A DNA stretch of 64,000 bases from a bacterium YEK0313 (GCA_000751295.2 CCMO02000002.1:248001-312000), one strand, 5' to 3'; positions 1 to 9,243 are shown, counted from the first letter of the stretch. Program-made: numbers and translations. The notes: generated from the sequence alone by a model not told the origin.

Positions 1-1215
1 GGCGCGGTGATCGATCCGGTCACCGGCGAGGTCGTCTCGTTCGCCCGCAGCCCGGCCCCGGAGCAGGATCCGTTCGCCCCGACCGGCCTGAGGCTCGGCA
101 GCTTCATCGTCACCCCGACCGCGGATGTGACGCTTGGCTACGATTCCAACCCCCGCCGCCTGAACAATGGCGTGCAGGGCTCGCTGTTCACCCAGTCCTA
201 TGGCGAGATCCAGGCGCGTTCCGACTGGTCGCGCCACGAGCTCACCGCGCGCCTGCGCGGCACCTATTCGGCCTATGCCTCGACGCCCGACGTCAACCGC
301 CCCGAGCTCAATGCCGTTGTCACCGGCCGCATCGACCTTGCCCGCACGACACGCATCGATACCGAGGCGCACTACAATCTGACGGCCCAGTCGCCCGGCT
401 CGTCCAACCTGCCGGGACAGCCTGGCACCGGCCTGCGCAACCTGCCGCTGATCCACCAATATGGCGGCAGCGCCGCGCTGGTCCAGGACTTCGGCCGGCT
501 ACAGGTCACGCTGCGCGGCACGATCGACCGCTATACGTACGAGGACGCGACCGCCGCCGACGGCACGCTCATCCCGCAGGGCGACCGCAACTACAATGCC
601 TATGGCGCGCGCCTGCGCGCTTCCTACGAGCTGACGCCGGGGCTGCGTCCGTTCGTCGAGGTCGGCGTCGACCGTCACGCCTTCGACACGCTGCTGTCCT
701 CAGGCGGCATCCAGCAGGGCTCGACCTCGACGAGCTATCGCATCGGCTCGACGGTCGAGCTGACGCGGCTGATCACCGGCGAGATCGCCGTCGGCTATCT
801 CATGCGCAACAATATCGACCCGACGCTGGCTGATATCCGGGTGCCGACGTTCGACGCGACGCTGGTCTGGACGCCGACCGCCCTGACCACCGTGCGCTTT
901 GCGGCGCGGTCGGCGATCGACGAGACCTTCACCACCAACGCGGCGGGCATCCAGCGCCGCGACTTTTCCGTCGAGCTCGAACATTCCTTCCGCCGCTGGC
1001 TGATCGGCACGGTCCGGCTCGCCTATGGCCAGGACGTCTATGTCGGCAATCCGCGGCTCGACCAGCGCCTGGTGGCCTCGGCGAGCCTCGTCTATCGCGC
1101 CTCGCGCAACCTGCAGATCCGCGGCGAGGTCCGCCGCGAGGCGCTGATGTCGAACCAGCCGGGTGTCAGCTACCAGGCCAACGTCTTCCTGCTCGGCATC
1201 AGATTGCAGCGCTGA
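1..1215 (+). CDS. Outer membrane beta-barrel protein, 5' end missing
   Basis: The reading frame is open from base 1, so the start and signal peptide lie upstream of the window; a GTG at 7 is in frame but is probably internal. The visible 404 codons alternate short polar and hydrophobic strands rich in Tyr, Arg, Asp and Thr, such as VTLGYDSNPRR near the start and LRGTYSAYAST. The protein ends in an amphipathic strand (FLLGIRLQR), as outer-membrane barrels do. It resembles the BBP2_2-type putative porins common in Rhizobiales. The role is probably surface structure or polysaccharide export, but no substrate can be named. A 210-bp AT-richer gap separates it from the tadE-like gene. Confidence 0.72.
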   Translation, partial: GAVIDPVTGEVVSFARSPAPEQDPFAPTGLRLGSFIVTPTADVTLGYDSNPRRLNNGVQGSLFTQSYGEIQARSDWSRHELTARLRGTYSAYASTPDVNRPELNAVVTGRIDLARTTRIDTEAHYNLTAQSPGSSNLPGQPGTGLRNLPLIHQYGGSAALVQDFGRLQVTLRGTIDRYTYEDATAADGTLIPQGDRNYNAYGARLRASYELTPGLRPFVEVGVDRHAFDTLLSSGGIQQGSTSTSYRIGSTVELTRLITGEIAVGYLMRNNIDPTLADIRVPTFDATLVWTPTALTTVRFAARSAIDETFTTNAAGIQRRDFSVELEHSFRRWLIGTVRLAYGQDVYVGNPRLDQRLVASASLVYRASRNLQIRGEVRREALMSNQPGVSYQANVFLLGIRLQR

Positions 1216-1425
1216 CCGCCCCTGCCGCCCGTCCTGCCGTATCGGCAGGCCTGTCCTCTTATATTACGCAACGTCATCTTCGGTGACGAATCGGTTTCCC
1301 GCGCAACGATCGATGAAATCGACCCTTGAAATATCAGGAAACCCTCATTCTATATTGCGCGGAATGCCACATAATTACGTTAGGTAATGCAGTTGTCATG
1401 CATCTGATTCAGAGATTGTTTAAAG
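1216..1425 (+). promoter_or_regulatory. AT-rich upstream region of the tadE-tadG pair
   Basis: This 210-bp stretch is clearly richer in A and T than its surroundings, which is typical of a promoter region in a GC-rich genome. It carries GANTC motifs near 1287 and 1407. No clear sigma-factor box could be assigned, so the promoter role is inferred from position and composition. Confidence 0.35.
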
Positions 1426-1884
1426 GTGACGCGCAGTATTCGCGGCATGAAAAGCATCGTTACAGGGCTGCGTCAGTTTCGCCACCGCAAGGACGGGGTT
1501 TCCGCGGTTGAATTCGCTATCGTCCTGCCGCTCTTCCTGCTGATCCTGTTCGGCATCATCGTATTCGGCAGCTATCTGAGCCTGGTTCACAGTGTTCAGC
1601 AGCTCGCAGCCGAGGCCGCGCGGGCCTCGATCGGCGGATTGAGCGACACCGAACGCGTCGCGCTGGCGACCAGCAACATCCGGACCCAGGCAAGTTTCTA
1701 TCCGTTCATCGCCCCGGACAAGCTTCTGGTGGAATCGGCGGTGACCGACACCGGCACCAATACGTTCACCGTGCGCCTGCGCTACGATGCCAGCCAGAGC
1801 TTCATCTACAGCCTGCCGAACCTCGTCCCCATGCCGCCGCCGCAGATCGTCCGTTCCGCCGCCATCCAGCGTGGCGGCTACTGA
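1426..1884 (+). CDS. TadE-family pilus assembly protein
   Basis: This is a 152-residue pseudopilin-like protein. After a basic N-terminus (residues 1-24) it has the TadE signature: the conserved Glu in SAVEFAIVLP is followed directly by a hydrophobic segment of about 20 residues (LFLLILFGIIVFG), with the rest exported. TadE proteins are processed by TadV-type prepilin peptidase and act in Flp/Tad pilus assembly. A GTG at 1426 is used here; ATG 1447 is an alternative that removes seven residues. The next gene, also Tad-like, starts 15 bp downstream. No other tad genes are in view, so this is a detached tadE-tadG pair. Confidence 0.82.
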   Translation: MTRSIRGMKSIVTGLRQFRHRKDGVSAVEFAIVLPLFLLILFGIIVFGSYLSLVHSVQQLAAEAARASIGGLSDTERVALATSNIRTQASFYPFIAPDKLLVESAVTDTGTNTFTVRLRYDASQSFIYSLPNLVPMPPPQIVRSAAIQRGGY

Positions 1885-1899
1885 GCGGAGGGCCGGTCG

Positions 1900-3576
1900 G
1901 TGTTCAGCCTGTTCCGCTTCTTTTCACGCGACACCAGGGGATCGATCGCCCTCATATCCGGCATGATGGCCGTCGTGGTCATCGGCTTCACCGCCATCAC
2001 GATCGATCTCGGCAAGGTCTATGTCGACCGGCGCAAGGCGCAGAGCGTCGCCGATCTCGCCGCGCTCGCCGCGGCGAGCGATCTCACCCGCGCGCCGCGC
2101 GCCGCCGCCGCCACGGTGCAGCAGAACAACGTCGCCATCGACAGCCCGATCATGGTTGCGGTCGGCGCCTATTCGGCCAATGCCACGGTCCCCCCGGAAA
2201 GCAGGTTCCAGCCGACCTCGGCCGGCCAGACGCCCAATGCCGCGCGGGTGACGCTCAACTCCCGCAGCGACCTGATCTTCGGCCGGGTGATCACCGGCAA
2301 GGACTATTTCGTCATCCGCACCACCGCCACCGCGGCGACCACGGCCTATGCCTCCTTCGCCATCGGCACGCGCCTGGTCACCGTCGACGGCGGCCTGCTC
2401 AATCAGTTGCTGAGCAAGCTGCTCGGCACCAATATCAGCCTCACGGCGATGGACTACCAGTCGCTGCTCGATGCCCGCATCGACCTGTTCAATTTCATGA
2501 ACAACCTGGCGAACCGGACGCTGCTGACCGCCGGCACCTATTCCCAGCTGCTCGCGTCCAACGTCAAGGTGGTCGACGTGCTCGGCGCCATGGTGGCCTC
2601 CACCCTCGGCGCCCAGGGAACCCAGACCGGCGCGAGCCGGGCGCTGCAGAACGTCCTCCAGTCGCTCAGCGCCGCCACCAACAACGTGGTGCTGGCATCG
2701 CTCATCAATGCCGGCCCCTACAAGGACCTGCCCACCGGCCAGTCCTCCACCATGGGCATCAATCTGAGCGCGCTCGACCTGCTCAGCGCCGTCGCGCAGA
2801 TCGCCAACGGCAACCGCCAGATCGATGTCGGCCTCGGGCTCAATCTTCCAGGCATCGCGGCGGTCCAGCTGAAGCTCGGCATCGGCGAGCGCCCGGTCGG
2901 CACCAGCTGGGTGACGATCGGCCAGGTCGGCGCGCAGGTCCATACCGCGCAGACCCGCCTGCTCCTGATCGTCAAGCTCCTGGGCTCGGGCTCGATCGCC
3001 GAGGTGAACCTGCCGCTCTATGTCGAGGTGGCGCCCGGCACCGCGCGCCTGACCGCGCTCAACTGCGCCTTTCCCGACGCCAGCGCCTCGACTATGACGC
3101 TCGGCGTCACGCCCGGCGTCATCGACGCCTGGATCGGCAATGTCTCGGTGTCCGACTTCAACAACTATACGAGCCCGCCGCGTCCCGACAAGGTCGCCCT
3201 GGTCGACACGCCGATCCTGTCGATCCTCGGGCGCGCGCACGTCCAGGTCGCCAACATGACCCAGACGCCGGTCACCTTCACCATGTCCGAGATCAACAGG
3301 CAGGTGAAGAAGACCGTCGGCACCACCCAATTCACCCAGTCGCTGCTGGCCGGCCTCCTGAACGACCTGCAGCTCGACATTTCGGTGCTGGGCGGCCTGC
3401 TCAATCTGGGGCTGGGCGACCTTGCCGGCCCGCTGCTCTACAGCATTCTGCGCGGCGCCACGCCCTCGCTCGACCAGTTGCTGGTGACGCTGCTCAATAC
3501 GCTCGGCGTCAGCCTCGGCCAGGCCGACGTCTGGGGCCTGGGGCTGCGCTGCGACGGCGCGGTGCTGGTGCAGTAG
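1900..3576 (+). CDS. TadG-like pilus assembly protein
   Basis: A 558-residue protein with a TadG-type N-terminus: a short basic head, Arg-Gly-Ser before a hydrophobic segment (residues about 15-38, IALISGMMAVVVIGFTAITI) and then the DLGKVYVDRRKAQSVADLAALA motif region seen in Tad/G-like proteins. The remaining 500 residues are exported and rich in Leu, Asn, Thr and Val, with no von Willebrand domain that I can see. The GTG start at 1900 is supported by GGAGGG at 1886-1891. It follows the tadE-like gene closely, so the two are probably co-transcribed. It is likely a minor pilus or envelope component; the long C-terminal domain is unassigned. Confidence 0.75.
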   Translation: MFSLFRFFSRDTRGSIALISGMMAVVVIGFTAITIDLGKVYVDRRKAQSVADLAALAAASDLTRAPRAAAATVQQNNVAIDSPIMVAVGAYSANATVPPESRFQPTSAGQTPNAARVTLNSRSDLIFGRVITGKDYFVIRTTATAATTAYASFAIGTRLVTVDGGLLNQLLSKLLGTNISLTAMDYQSLLDARIDLFNFMNNLANRTLLTAGTYSQLLASNVKVVDVLGAMVASTLGAQGTQTGASRALQNVLQSLSAATNNVVLASLINAGPYKDLPTGQSSTMGINLSALDLLSAVAQIANGNRQIDVGLGLNLPGIAAVQLKLGIGERPVGTSWVTIGQVGAQVHTAQTRLLLIVKLLGSGSIAEVNLPLYVEVAPGTARLTALNCAFPDASASTMTLGVTPGVIDAWIGNVSVSDFNNYTSPPRPDKVALVDTPILSILGRAHVQVANMTQTPVTFTMSEINRQVKKTVGTTQFTQSLLAGLLNDLQLDISVLGGLLNLGLGDLAGPLLYSILRGATPSLDQLLVTLLNTLGVSLGQADVWGLGLRCDGAVLVQ

Positions 3577-3595
3577 CGCCGCCGCGGCCCGAAGC

Positions 3596-4483
3596 TCAGA
3601 CGGCGCCGAGCCGCTTCAGCTCGGCCTTCAGCGCACCGCCGAGATCGTCGCGCCGCAGCGCATAGGCGACATTGGCGGTAAGGAAGCCGAGCTTGGTGCC
3701 GGTGTCGTGGATCTCGCCGTCGAAGGTGAAGCCGAAGAACGGCTGGTTCTGCTTCAGCTTCAGCATGCCGTCGGTCAGCTGGATCTCGCCGCCGGCGCCG
3801 CGCTCCTGGGTTTCCAGGATCTTGAAGATCTCCGGCTGCAGGATATAGCGCCCGGAAATGGCGACGTTCGACGGCGCAGCGCCCTTGGGCGGCTTCTCCA
3901 CCATTTCGGCAATCTCATAGGCGCCGCCGGCGGCCGGCTTGCCCTTGCCGAGAATGCCGTATTGATGGGTCTCGTCGTCCGGCACCTCGTAGCCGGCGAC
4001 ATAATTCCCGCCGGTCGCCTCATAGGCGGCGAGCATGGCGGCAATGCAGCCTTTGCCGCCGGCACGGGCGAGATGCAGCATGTCGGGCAGCAGCAGCGCG
4101 AAAGGCTCGTCGCCGACGATGTCGCGGGCGCACCAGACTGCGTGGCCGAGGCCGAGCGGCTCCTGCTGGCGGGTGAACGAGGTGGCGCCGGCCGCCGGCA
4201 GATCGCGCTTCAGGTCGTCGAGCAGCGCGGTCTTGCTACGGGCGGCGAGCGTCGCATCCAGCTCGAACGCCTTGTCGAAATGATCCTCGATCACCTGCTT
4301 GTTGCGGCCGGTGACGAAGACGAAGTGCTCGATGCCGGCTTCGCGGGCCTCGTCCACCACGTGCTGGATCACCGGGCGGTCGACCACGGTCAGCATTTCC
4401 TTCGGCACCGCCTTGGTGGCGGGCAGGAAACGCGTGCCGAGCCCGGCGACGGGGAAGACTGCCTTGCGGATGCGACGGACCAT
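3596..4483 (-). CDS. galU: UTP--glucose-1-phosphate uridylyltransferase
   Basis: GalU makes UDP-glucose from UTP and glucose-1-phosphate in the cytoplasm. The 295-residue length is typical. The nucleotidyltransferase signature GLGTRFLPATKAVPKEM lies at residues about 14-30, followed by VVDRPVIQHVVDEA; the catalytic-domain segment EKPPKGAAPSN and the C-terminal GFTFDGEIHDTGTKLGF are also present. The start at 4483 has GAGG upstream. It converges on the tadG-like gene with a 19-bp gap. UDP-glucose is the glucosyl donor for the opgH product encoded about 2 kb upstream on the same strand, so the pair may serve one envelope-glucan pathway. Confidence 0.96.
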   Translation of the reverse strand: MVRRIRKAVFPVAGLGTRFLPATKAVPKEMLTVVDRPVIQHVVDEAREAGIEHFVFVTGRNKQVIEDHFDKAFELDATLAARSKTALLDDLKRDLPAAGATSFTRQQEPLGLGHAVWCARDIVGDEPFALLLPDMLHLARAGGKGCIAAMLAAYEATGGNYVAGYEVPDDETHQYGILGKGKPAAGGAYEIAEMVEKPPKGAAPSNVAISGRYILQPEIFKILETQERGAGGEIQLTDGMLKLKQNQPFFGFTFDGEIHDTGTKLGFLTANVAYALRRDDLGGALKAELKRLGAV

Positions 4484-4530
4484 GGATCGAGAACCTCGTC
4501 GGTTTGGTCAGGGGACGGCATGAATAACCT

Positions 4531-4546
4531 GCCGTTTCTGAACGGC
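4531..4546 (-). terminator. Small hairpin downstream of exported-protein gene
   Basis: A perfect 6-bp stem (GCCGTT/AACGGC) with a 4-nt loop lies 44 bp past the stop of the minus-strand gene ending at 4590 and is followed on that strand by AGGTTATT. It is a weak terminator candidate because the stem is short and the T-tract is broken. Confidence 0.3.
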
Positions 4547-4589
4547 ATGTGACCAGCCCCGGTTCCGCCGCGGCACCGATTCCTTCAGG

Positions 4590-5558
4590 TCAGCGCAGGA
4601 TGTCCGCCTCGCGCGGGGCCGGCGGCTCGGCGCGGAAGGCGTTGAACACCATGTCGGGCGCCGAGGTATTGTGGCGGGATGGGACGAGCCGCCCGGCCCA
4701 GAGATCCGTCGCGGTGGCGCCCCGGAACGGCATGATGTGCTCCTCGCGCCAGCCGGGCGCGTCCTTCTCGCGCACCGCGATGCGCGCGACATCGGCATTG
4801 AACTCGGTCACGTACATGGAGCGCAGGGCCGCGAACGGCGTCCCGGCAATGGGTCTTGCGAAAGCGACGTCCAGGCCGATCAGGTCCTGGTTCAGGGTCG
4901 CGAGCCGCACGGTCGCCGAATTGCCATCGGGATAGGTGAGGGTGAAGGTCCGGCTCGCCGGGTCGAAGGCCAGTTCCTTGATCTTGACGAGCGGCCGCCC
5001 CTCGACGGTCACCGGGCCGATCATGAACGAGGAGCCATAGGCCGACCAGCGCATATGCGCCGGCGGCAGCGGCCGGGCACGCCAGTAGCCGTCCGGCGGA
5101 TAGACGACCAGCACCTCCTCGGCGCGCTCGCGGAAGCGGTACCAGATCTGGATCATCGTGATGTTGCGCTCGGCGCGCTCGCCGATCCGCACCACCGTGT
5201 CGGACGACCGCCAGAAGCCCTTCTCGCGATAGCCGACGACCTGCCACTCGATTGTTTCGAACAGCGTCACCCGTTCCGGGGCCGGCTGGGCCTGCGCCTG
5301 TTCGCGCATCGGGCAGGCGGTCCAGTCGGGCGCCCAGCGGTCGACGCTCAAGCCGCCGATATAAGCCGGATGGGCGGCCTCGATGCGGAACGAGCGGACC
5401 GCCGGATTGGTCAGGTTCAGCGTGACATTGTCCTTTTCGGCGCAGAGCACCGGTTCGGATGCATTGGCAATGTCGACGGCAAGGCCGTCGAGGCTCGCGG
5501 CGCCGGCGGGCGCGCTGGCCAGGACCAGGGCGGCGGCGAGCGCTGCGATGGCTTTCAT
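4590..5558 (-). CDS. Exported protein of unknown function in the opgH operon
   Basis: A 322-residue protein whose start at 5558 gives a clean Sec signal peptide (MKAIAALAAALVLASAPAGA, likely cut after Ala-Gly-Ala-Ala), so it is periplasmic. An in-frame extension to 5741 only adds sequence overlapping the upstream gene and was rejected. I recognise no domain. Visible features are an N-terminal Cys pair (PVLCAEK and WTACPM, residues about 38 and 81) that could form a disulfide, and Trp/Arg-rich beta-like stretches. It starts 4 bp after the FkbM methyltransferase stop and is third in an apparent opgH-fkbM-exported operon, so a role in periplasmic glucan handling is inferred. Confidence 0.75.
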   Translation of the reverse strand: MKAIAALAAALVLASAPAGAASLDGLAVDIANASEPVLCAEKDNVTLNLTNPAVRSFRIEAAHPAYIGGLSVDRWAPDWTACPMREQAQAQPAPERVTLFETIEWQVVGYREKGFWRSSDTVVRIGERAERNITMIQIWYRFRERAEEVLVVYPPDGYWRARPLPPAHMRWSAYGSSFMIGPVTVEGRPLVKIKELAFDPASRTFTLTYPDGNSATVRLATLNQDLIGLDVAFARPIAGTPFAALRSMYVTEFNADVARIAVREKDAPGWREEHIMPFRGATATDLWAGRLVPSRHNTSAPDMVFNAFRAEPPAPREADILR

Positions 5559-5562
5559 GCAC

Positions 5563-6321
5563 TTAGTCCCTTTCCAGCACAGCATAGACATCGCCCGAAT
5601 TGGCGTCGTGAGCGAGGCTTGCCAGGTGAGCGGCCATGGCGTCCCGCGAGACGGCGGAACCGAAGGTGAGAAGCTGGCTTTCGCCGAGCGCGACGTCGAA
5701 ACGATAGCGCCCGAGCGCCGCCAGCCGGTCGAGGCAGGCAAACGCGACCTCGCGCTGGATGGTGGTGAATTCGAAGGACAGGGCGGCGAGCGGCCGGCTG
5801 AGCCCGGCCAGCACGTCGGCCTCGTAGCCCTCGACGTCGATCTTGACGAAGGCCGGCACGCCGTGAGCCGCGATCAGACTGTCGAGCGTCGTCGCCGGCA
5901 CGGTGATTTCGCCGTCCCAGCGCTGCCCCTCCCAGCCGCCGGCGCCATTGGCGGCGGCGATGAAGGCGGCCGACGCGGTGCTGACGGTCGGATTGGCGCT
6001 GTTGGTGCGCAGCGTGACGCAGCCTTCGCTGGCGCCGCAGGCGGCGCGGACCAGCGTCACCTCGGCATCGCCGGCAAACAATGTCTCGATCACCCCGGCC
6101 GGCCCCGGCTGCGGCTCGAGCGCGACGACCCGCGCGCCGAGGCGGCGGAAGCTCGCCACCCGGTCGCCGACATGGCTTCCGATGTCGAAAGCGAGCGCAC
6201 CCGGCGTCACGAAGCCGGCATAGAGCCGGTCCATGCGGCGCGCCTTGTCGGCGTCGCCGTGATAGGTGACCACCGATCGGGCCACCGCCACGGCCTCCGC
6301 GATCCGCCGATCGAGCGTCAT
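5563..6321 (-). CDS. FkbM-family SAM-dependent methyltransferase
   Basis: A 252-residue FkbM-type methyltransferase. The SAM-binding motif I (ALAFDIGSHVGDRVASF) is at residues about 41-57, followed by the acidic motif II end VVALEPQP; the FkbM-characteristic FVKIDVEGYEADVL is near residues 160-173. FkbM enzymes typically O-methylate sugar or polyketide hydroxyls. The start ATG at 6321 overlaps the opgH stop in ATGA, so the gene is translationally coupled to the glucan synthase. That context suggests methylation of a glucan or of a precursor, which is inference; OpgH products are usually substituted with phosphoglycerol or succinate instead. Confidence 0.88.
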   Translation of the reverse strand: MTLDRRIAEAVAVARSVVTYHGDADKARRMDRLYAGFVTPGALAFDIGSHVGDRVASFRRLGARVVALEPQPGPAGVIETLFAGDAEVTLVRAACGASEGCVTLRTNSANPTVSTASAAFIAAANGAGGWEGQRWDGEITVPATTLDSLIAAHGVPAFVKIDVEGYEADVLAGLSRPLAALSFEFTTIQREVAFACLDRLAALGRYRFDVALGESQLLTFGSAVSRDAMAAHLASLAHDANSGDVYAVLERD

Positions 6322-8123
6322 GACGCCTCTCCGGCCCGCGCCGAGACGATCTCGTGCGGCGGGTTGAATTCTTCCGGCACACCGCAGAGCTTGAGCGCGA
6401 CAAAAATACGGCCGATCAGCGGCGAGGCGGTGATGACCGCGAAGGGCACCGCCACCAGGAAGCCCGCCGTCAGCGGCAGCGACCACCAGGCGGCGCGCGG
6501 CGAGCCGAGCCAGAGCAGGCCGACGACGCCCAGGCCGAAGGCCATCTGCGGCCAGAAGGCGGCGAAGGCCTCACGCCAGCTGAGCGCCATCGCGTCGCGC
6601 TGCTGCCCACCCCAGACGACCGACCGGCCGACCACGAGGCCGATCATGAACACCGAGATGCGGAACGAGGTGAGCGCACCGAGCAGGAACGAGAAGACGA
6701 GCTCGATCGCTGCGGCCGAGACGAAACGCAACGTGCCGCCGTAACGTTCGGTGCCGCCTTCCGTGATCAGCACGTCGGCGAAGCCGGCGAGCTTCGGCAT
6801 CAGGTACATCACGAAGAACAAAAGGTAGACGAAGATGGCGAAACCCGAGGGGAAGGTCGCCTGGGCCGCCGGGCTGAGCGCCAGCAGCGGCGCGAGCGCG
6901 ATCATCAGCGTCCAGGCCGGCACGCCGACGAACATCATGACCGCCCAGGTGAGCTGGAACCGGCTCATCGGCAGCAGCCCCTTCACGTCGAAGAGGTTCA
7001 GATACTGCATGTTGCCCTGGCACCAGCGCACATCGCGGCGGGAGAATTCGAGGATCGTCGGCGGGTTCTCCTCCCAGGAGCCCTCCTCCTCCGGCAGCAC
7101 CCGCACCTCATAGCCGGCGCGCCGCATGAAGGTCGCCTCGACCTGGTCGTGGCTGAGGATGTGGCCGCCGAGCGGCGGCTTGCCGGGCAGGACCGGCAAG
7201 GCGCAGTGATCGAGGAAGGGGCGGATGCGCACGAGCGCGTTGTGGCCCCAGAAGGGCCCGCAATCGCCGACCCACCAGGCCTGGCCCATCGTATAGCTGC
7301 GCATGCCCTGCCGCATGCCGAACTGGAAGATCCGGGCAAAGGCCGAGGACGAGGGCATGCCCACCACCAGGCTCTGCAGGATGCCGAGCTTCGGATAGGC
7401 CTGCATCATCCGCACATGGCGCACGATGGTGCGGCCGGACATCAGGCTGTCGGCGTCGAGCGGCAGCATCAGCTCGTAGCGCATGCCCCAGCGCTCGCAG
7501 AAATCCCTGACATTGCCGGCCTTGAAGCCCTGGTTGTCGGTGCGCCGCCGATAGACGACGCGGTCGGCGCCGGCCTCGGCCGCAAAGGCCGCGGCAAGCG
7601 CCTCCTCCTTCTCGGCAATGGCGGCATCGCTGGTGTCGGAGAGCACGAAATAGTCGAAACGGTCGCCATGGCCGGTCGCATCGACGCTCTGCTTGACGAT
7701 CCGGAGCCTGGCGATCGCCCGGGCCGGATCCTCGTTGCGCAGCGTCATGAAGATGGCGGTGCGGATGATGATCGGCGTCTCCGCGTCGCCCGCGGCGGCG
7801 AAGGGCGCCACCTGCTCGAAGCCGTCGTCGGCGCCGTGCAGCAGCCAGAAGCCGATCACCGCGTTCCAGAAGCCGAGCACCGTCCAGGGCGTCGCGACGG
7901 CGAAGGCGAAGGCCAGGACGATATCGACGAGGGTCCAGCCGCCGGCGCCGAGGATCGACCAGGCCGCCCAGTTGAGGATGAACCAGGTACCGACATTGAG
8001 CCCCAGCACCAGCCTGCGCCGTTCGCGCAAGTCCGTCATGGACTGGAGCCCTGCCGGCGTCGTAGAGCCTAGATCGCGAGTCTGGCCTCCATCGTTCAGG
8101 ACGGCGGGGGGAAGCTCGTTCAT
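6318..8123 (-). CDS. opgH: Osmoregulated periplasmic glucan glucosyltransferase OpgH (MdoH)
   Basis: This inner-membrane GT2 enzyme polymerises glucose from UDP-glucose into periplasmic glucan. The 601-residue protein has two N-terminal membrane segments (about 38-58 and 64-95), a cytoplasmic GT domain with the DxD-type PLDADS (221-226), SHDQVE (324-329) and the RRDVRWCQGN acceptor motif (362-371), and several C-terminal membrane helices. It lacks the long N-terminal part of the 847-residue E. coli enzyme, which is normal for the alphaproteobacterial form. The start at 8123 is set by GGAGGT seven bases upstream; longer in-frame extensions run across the divergent gene. No opgG is adjacent. 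Confidence 0.93.
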   Translation of the reverse strand: MNELPPAVLNDGGQTRDLGSTTPAGLQSMTDLRERRRLVLGLNVGTWFILNWAAWSILGAGGWTLVDIVLAFAFAVATPWTVLGFWNAVIGFWLLHGADDGFEQVAPFAAAGDAETPIIIRTAIFMTLRNEDPARAIARLRIVKQSVDATGHGDRFDYFVLSDTSDAAIAEKEEALAAAFAAEAGADRVVYRRRTDNQGFKAGNVRDFCERWGMRYELMLPLDADSLMSGRTIVRHVRMMQAYPKLGILQSLVVGMPSSSAFARIFQFGMRQGMRSYTMGQAWWVGDCGPFWGHNALVRIRPFLDHCALPVLPGKPPLGGHILSHDQVEATFMRRAGYEVRVLPEEEGSWEENPPTILEFSRRDVRWCQGNMQYLNLFDVKGLLPMSRFQLTWAVMMFVGVPAWTLMIALAPLLALSPAAQATFPSGFAIFVYLLFFVMYLMPKLAGFADVLITEGGTERYGGTLRFVSAAAIELVFSFLLGALTSFRISVFMIGLVVGRSVVWGGQQRDAMALSWREAFAAFWPQMAFGLGVVGLLWLGSPRAAWWSLPLTAGFLVAVPFAVITASPLIGRIFVALKLCGVPEEFNPPHEIVSARAGEAS

Positions 8124-8174
8124 CTTGAGGACCTCCGTCGCCCCCGACCGGGCGGCGAAAAGGGAGAAGGTGTC

Positions 8175-9152
8175 ATGGCCCTGGCCGCCCGCGCGCTCTG
8201 GTACGCTTCGCGCCGCACTGCCGAGCTGCGCGAATGCAATCTGAACGAGCGTGGCGAAACCGAAGCCCTGGTTCGCTTGCTGTATAGCGGGGTCAGCCGC
8301 GGCACGGAAAGACTGGTATTCAATGGCCTGATGCCCGCGGCCGAGCGAAACCGCATGGCCGCGCCGCTGCAGGACGGCACGTTCCCCTTTCCGGTGAAGT
8401 ACGGCTACAGCGCCGTCGGCGTGGTCGAGGCCGGCCCTGCGGCCCTGGTCGGCAAGACCGTGTTCGCCCTCGCCCCCCACCAGGACCGCATCCTGGTTCC
8501 GCTCGACCGCCTCGGCGTCGCCGAGCTGCCGCCCGGCGTGCCGGCGCGCCGCGCCATTCTCGCGGCAAACCTCGAAACCGCGCTCAATGCGGTGTGGGAC
8601 GCCGGCGCGGCGCCCGGCGACCGCATCTGCGTCGTCGGCGGCGGCATTGTCGGGCTGCTCGTCACCTATCTTTGCGCCGGGCTGCCCGGCGCCGATGTGA
8701 CGCTGGTGGATGTCGACCCCGCGCGCCGCGCCTATGCCGAGCTGTTCGGCGTGCGCTTTGCCAAGCCGCTGGACGGTCCGGCCGATGCCGATATCGTCTT
8801 CCACGCCTCGGCCACCGCGGCGGGGCTTGCCTGCGCCCTCGCCTGCGCGGGCGACGAGGCCACCGTCTGCGAGCTCTCCTGGTATGGCGACGCCGACCCG
8901 CCCGTGCCGCTGGGCGCGGGCTTCCACGGGCGCCGGCTGAAGCTGATCGCCTCCCAGGTCGGGGCGGTTGCCGCCTCCCACCGGCCGCGCTGGTCGCACC
9001 GCCGCCGCCTCGACAAGGCGGTCAGCCTGCTCGCCGACGAGCGGCTCGACCAGCTGATCACCGAGGAGGTGGCCTTCGCCGACCTCGCGCGCGAAATGCC
9101 GCGCCTCCTCGCCCCCGGCGCGCCCGGGCTCGCCACAGCGGTCCGCTATTGA
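8175..9152 (+). CDS. MDR-family (zinc-type alcohol dehydrogenase-like) oxidoreductase
   Basis: A 325-residue medium-chain dehydrogenase-like protein. The N-terminal GroES-like half contains YSGVSRGTERLVFNG and FPVKYGYSAVGVVE; the Rossmann half has the nucleotide motif VVGGGIVGLLVTYL at about 155-168 and then VTLVDVDPAR. The usual catalytic-zinc Cys and structural-zinc four-Cys lobe are not obvious, so it may be zinc-independent. The start at 8175 has GGAGAAGG upstream. It is the first gene of a four-gene operon with a PTPS-like protein, a glycosyltransferase and a methyltransferase, and diverges from opgH with only 51 bp between. The substrate is unknown; a sugar or pterin intermediate is a guess from the neighbours. 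Confidence 0.82.
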   Translation: MALAARALWYASRRTAELRECNLNERGETEALVRLLYSGVSRGTERLVFNGLMPAAERNRMAAPLQDGTFPFPVKYGYSAVGVVEAGPAALVGKTVFALAPHQDRILVPLDRLGVAELPPGVPARRAILAANLETALNAVWDAGAAPGDRICVVGGGIVGLLVTYLCAGLPGADVTLVDVDPARRAYAELFGVRFAKPLDGPADADIVFHASATAAGLACALACAGDEATVCELSWYGDADPPVPLGAGFHGRRLKLIASQVGAVAASHRPRWSHRRRLDKAVSLLADERLDQLITEEVAFADLAREMPRLLAPGAPGLATAVRY

Positions 9153-9243
9153 CGGAACCGCCCGGCCACGCGTTTCCTTGTGAACGCGCATGTCCGACAG
9201 CGCGGCCGGGCGGCAACGGCACGAGACCTCAAGGGAGAACCCG

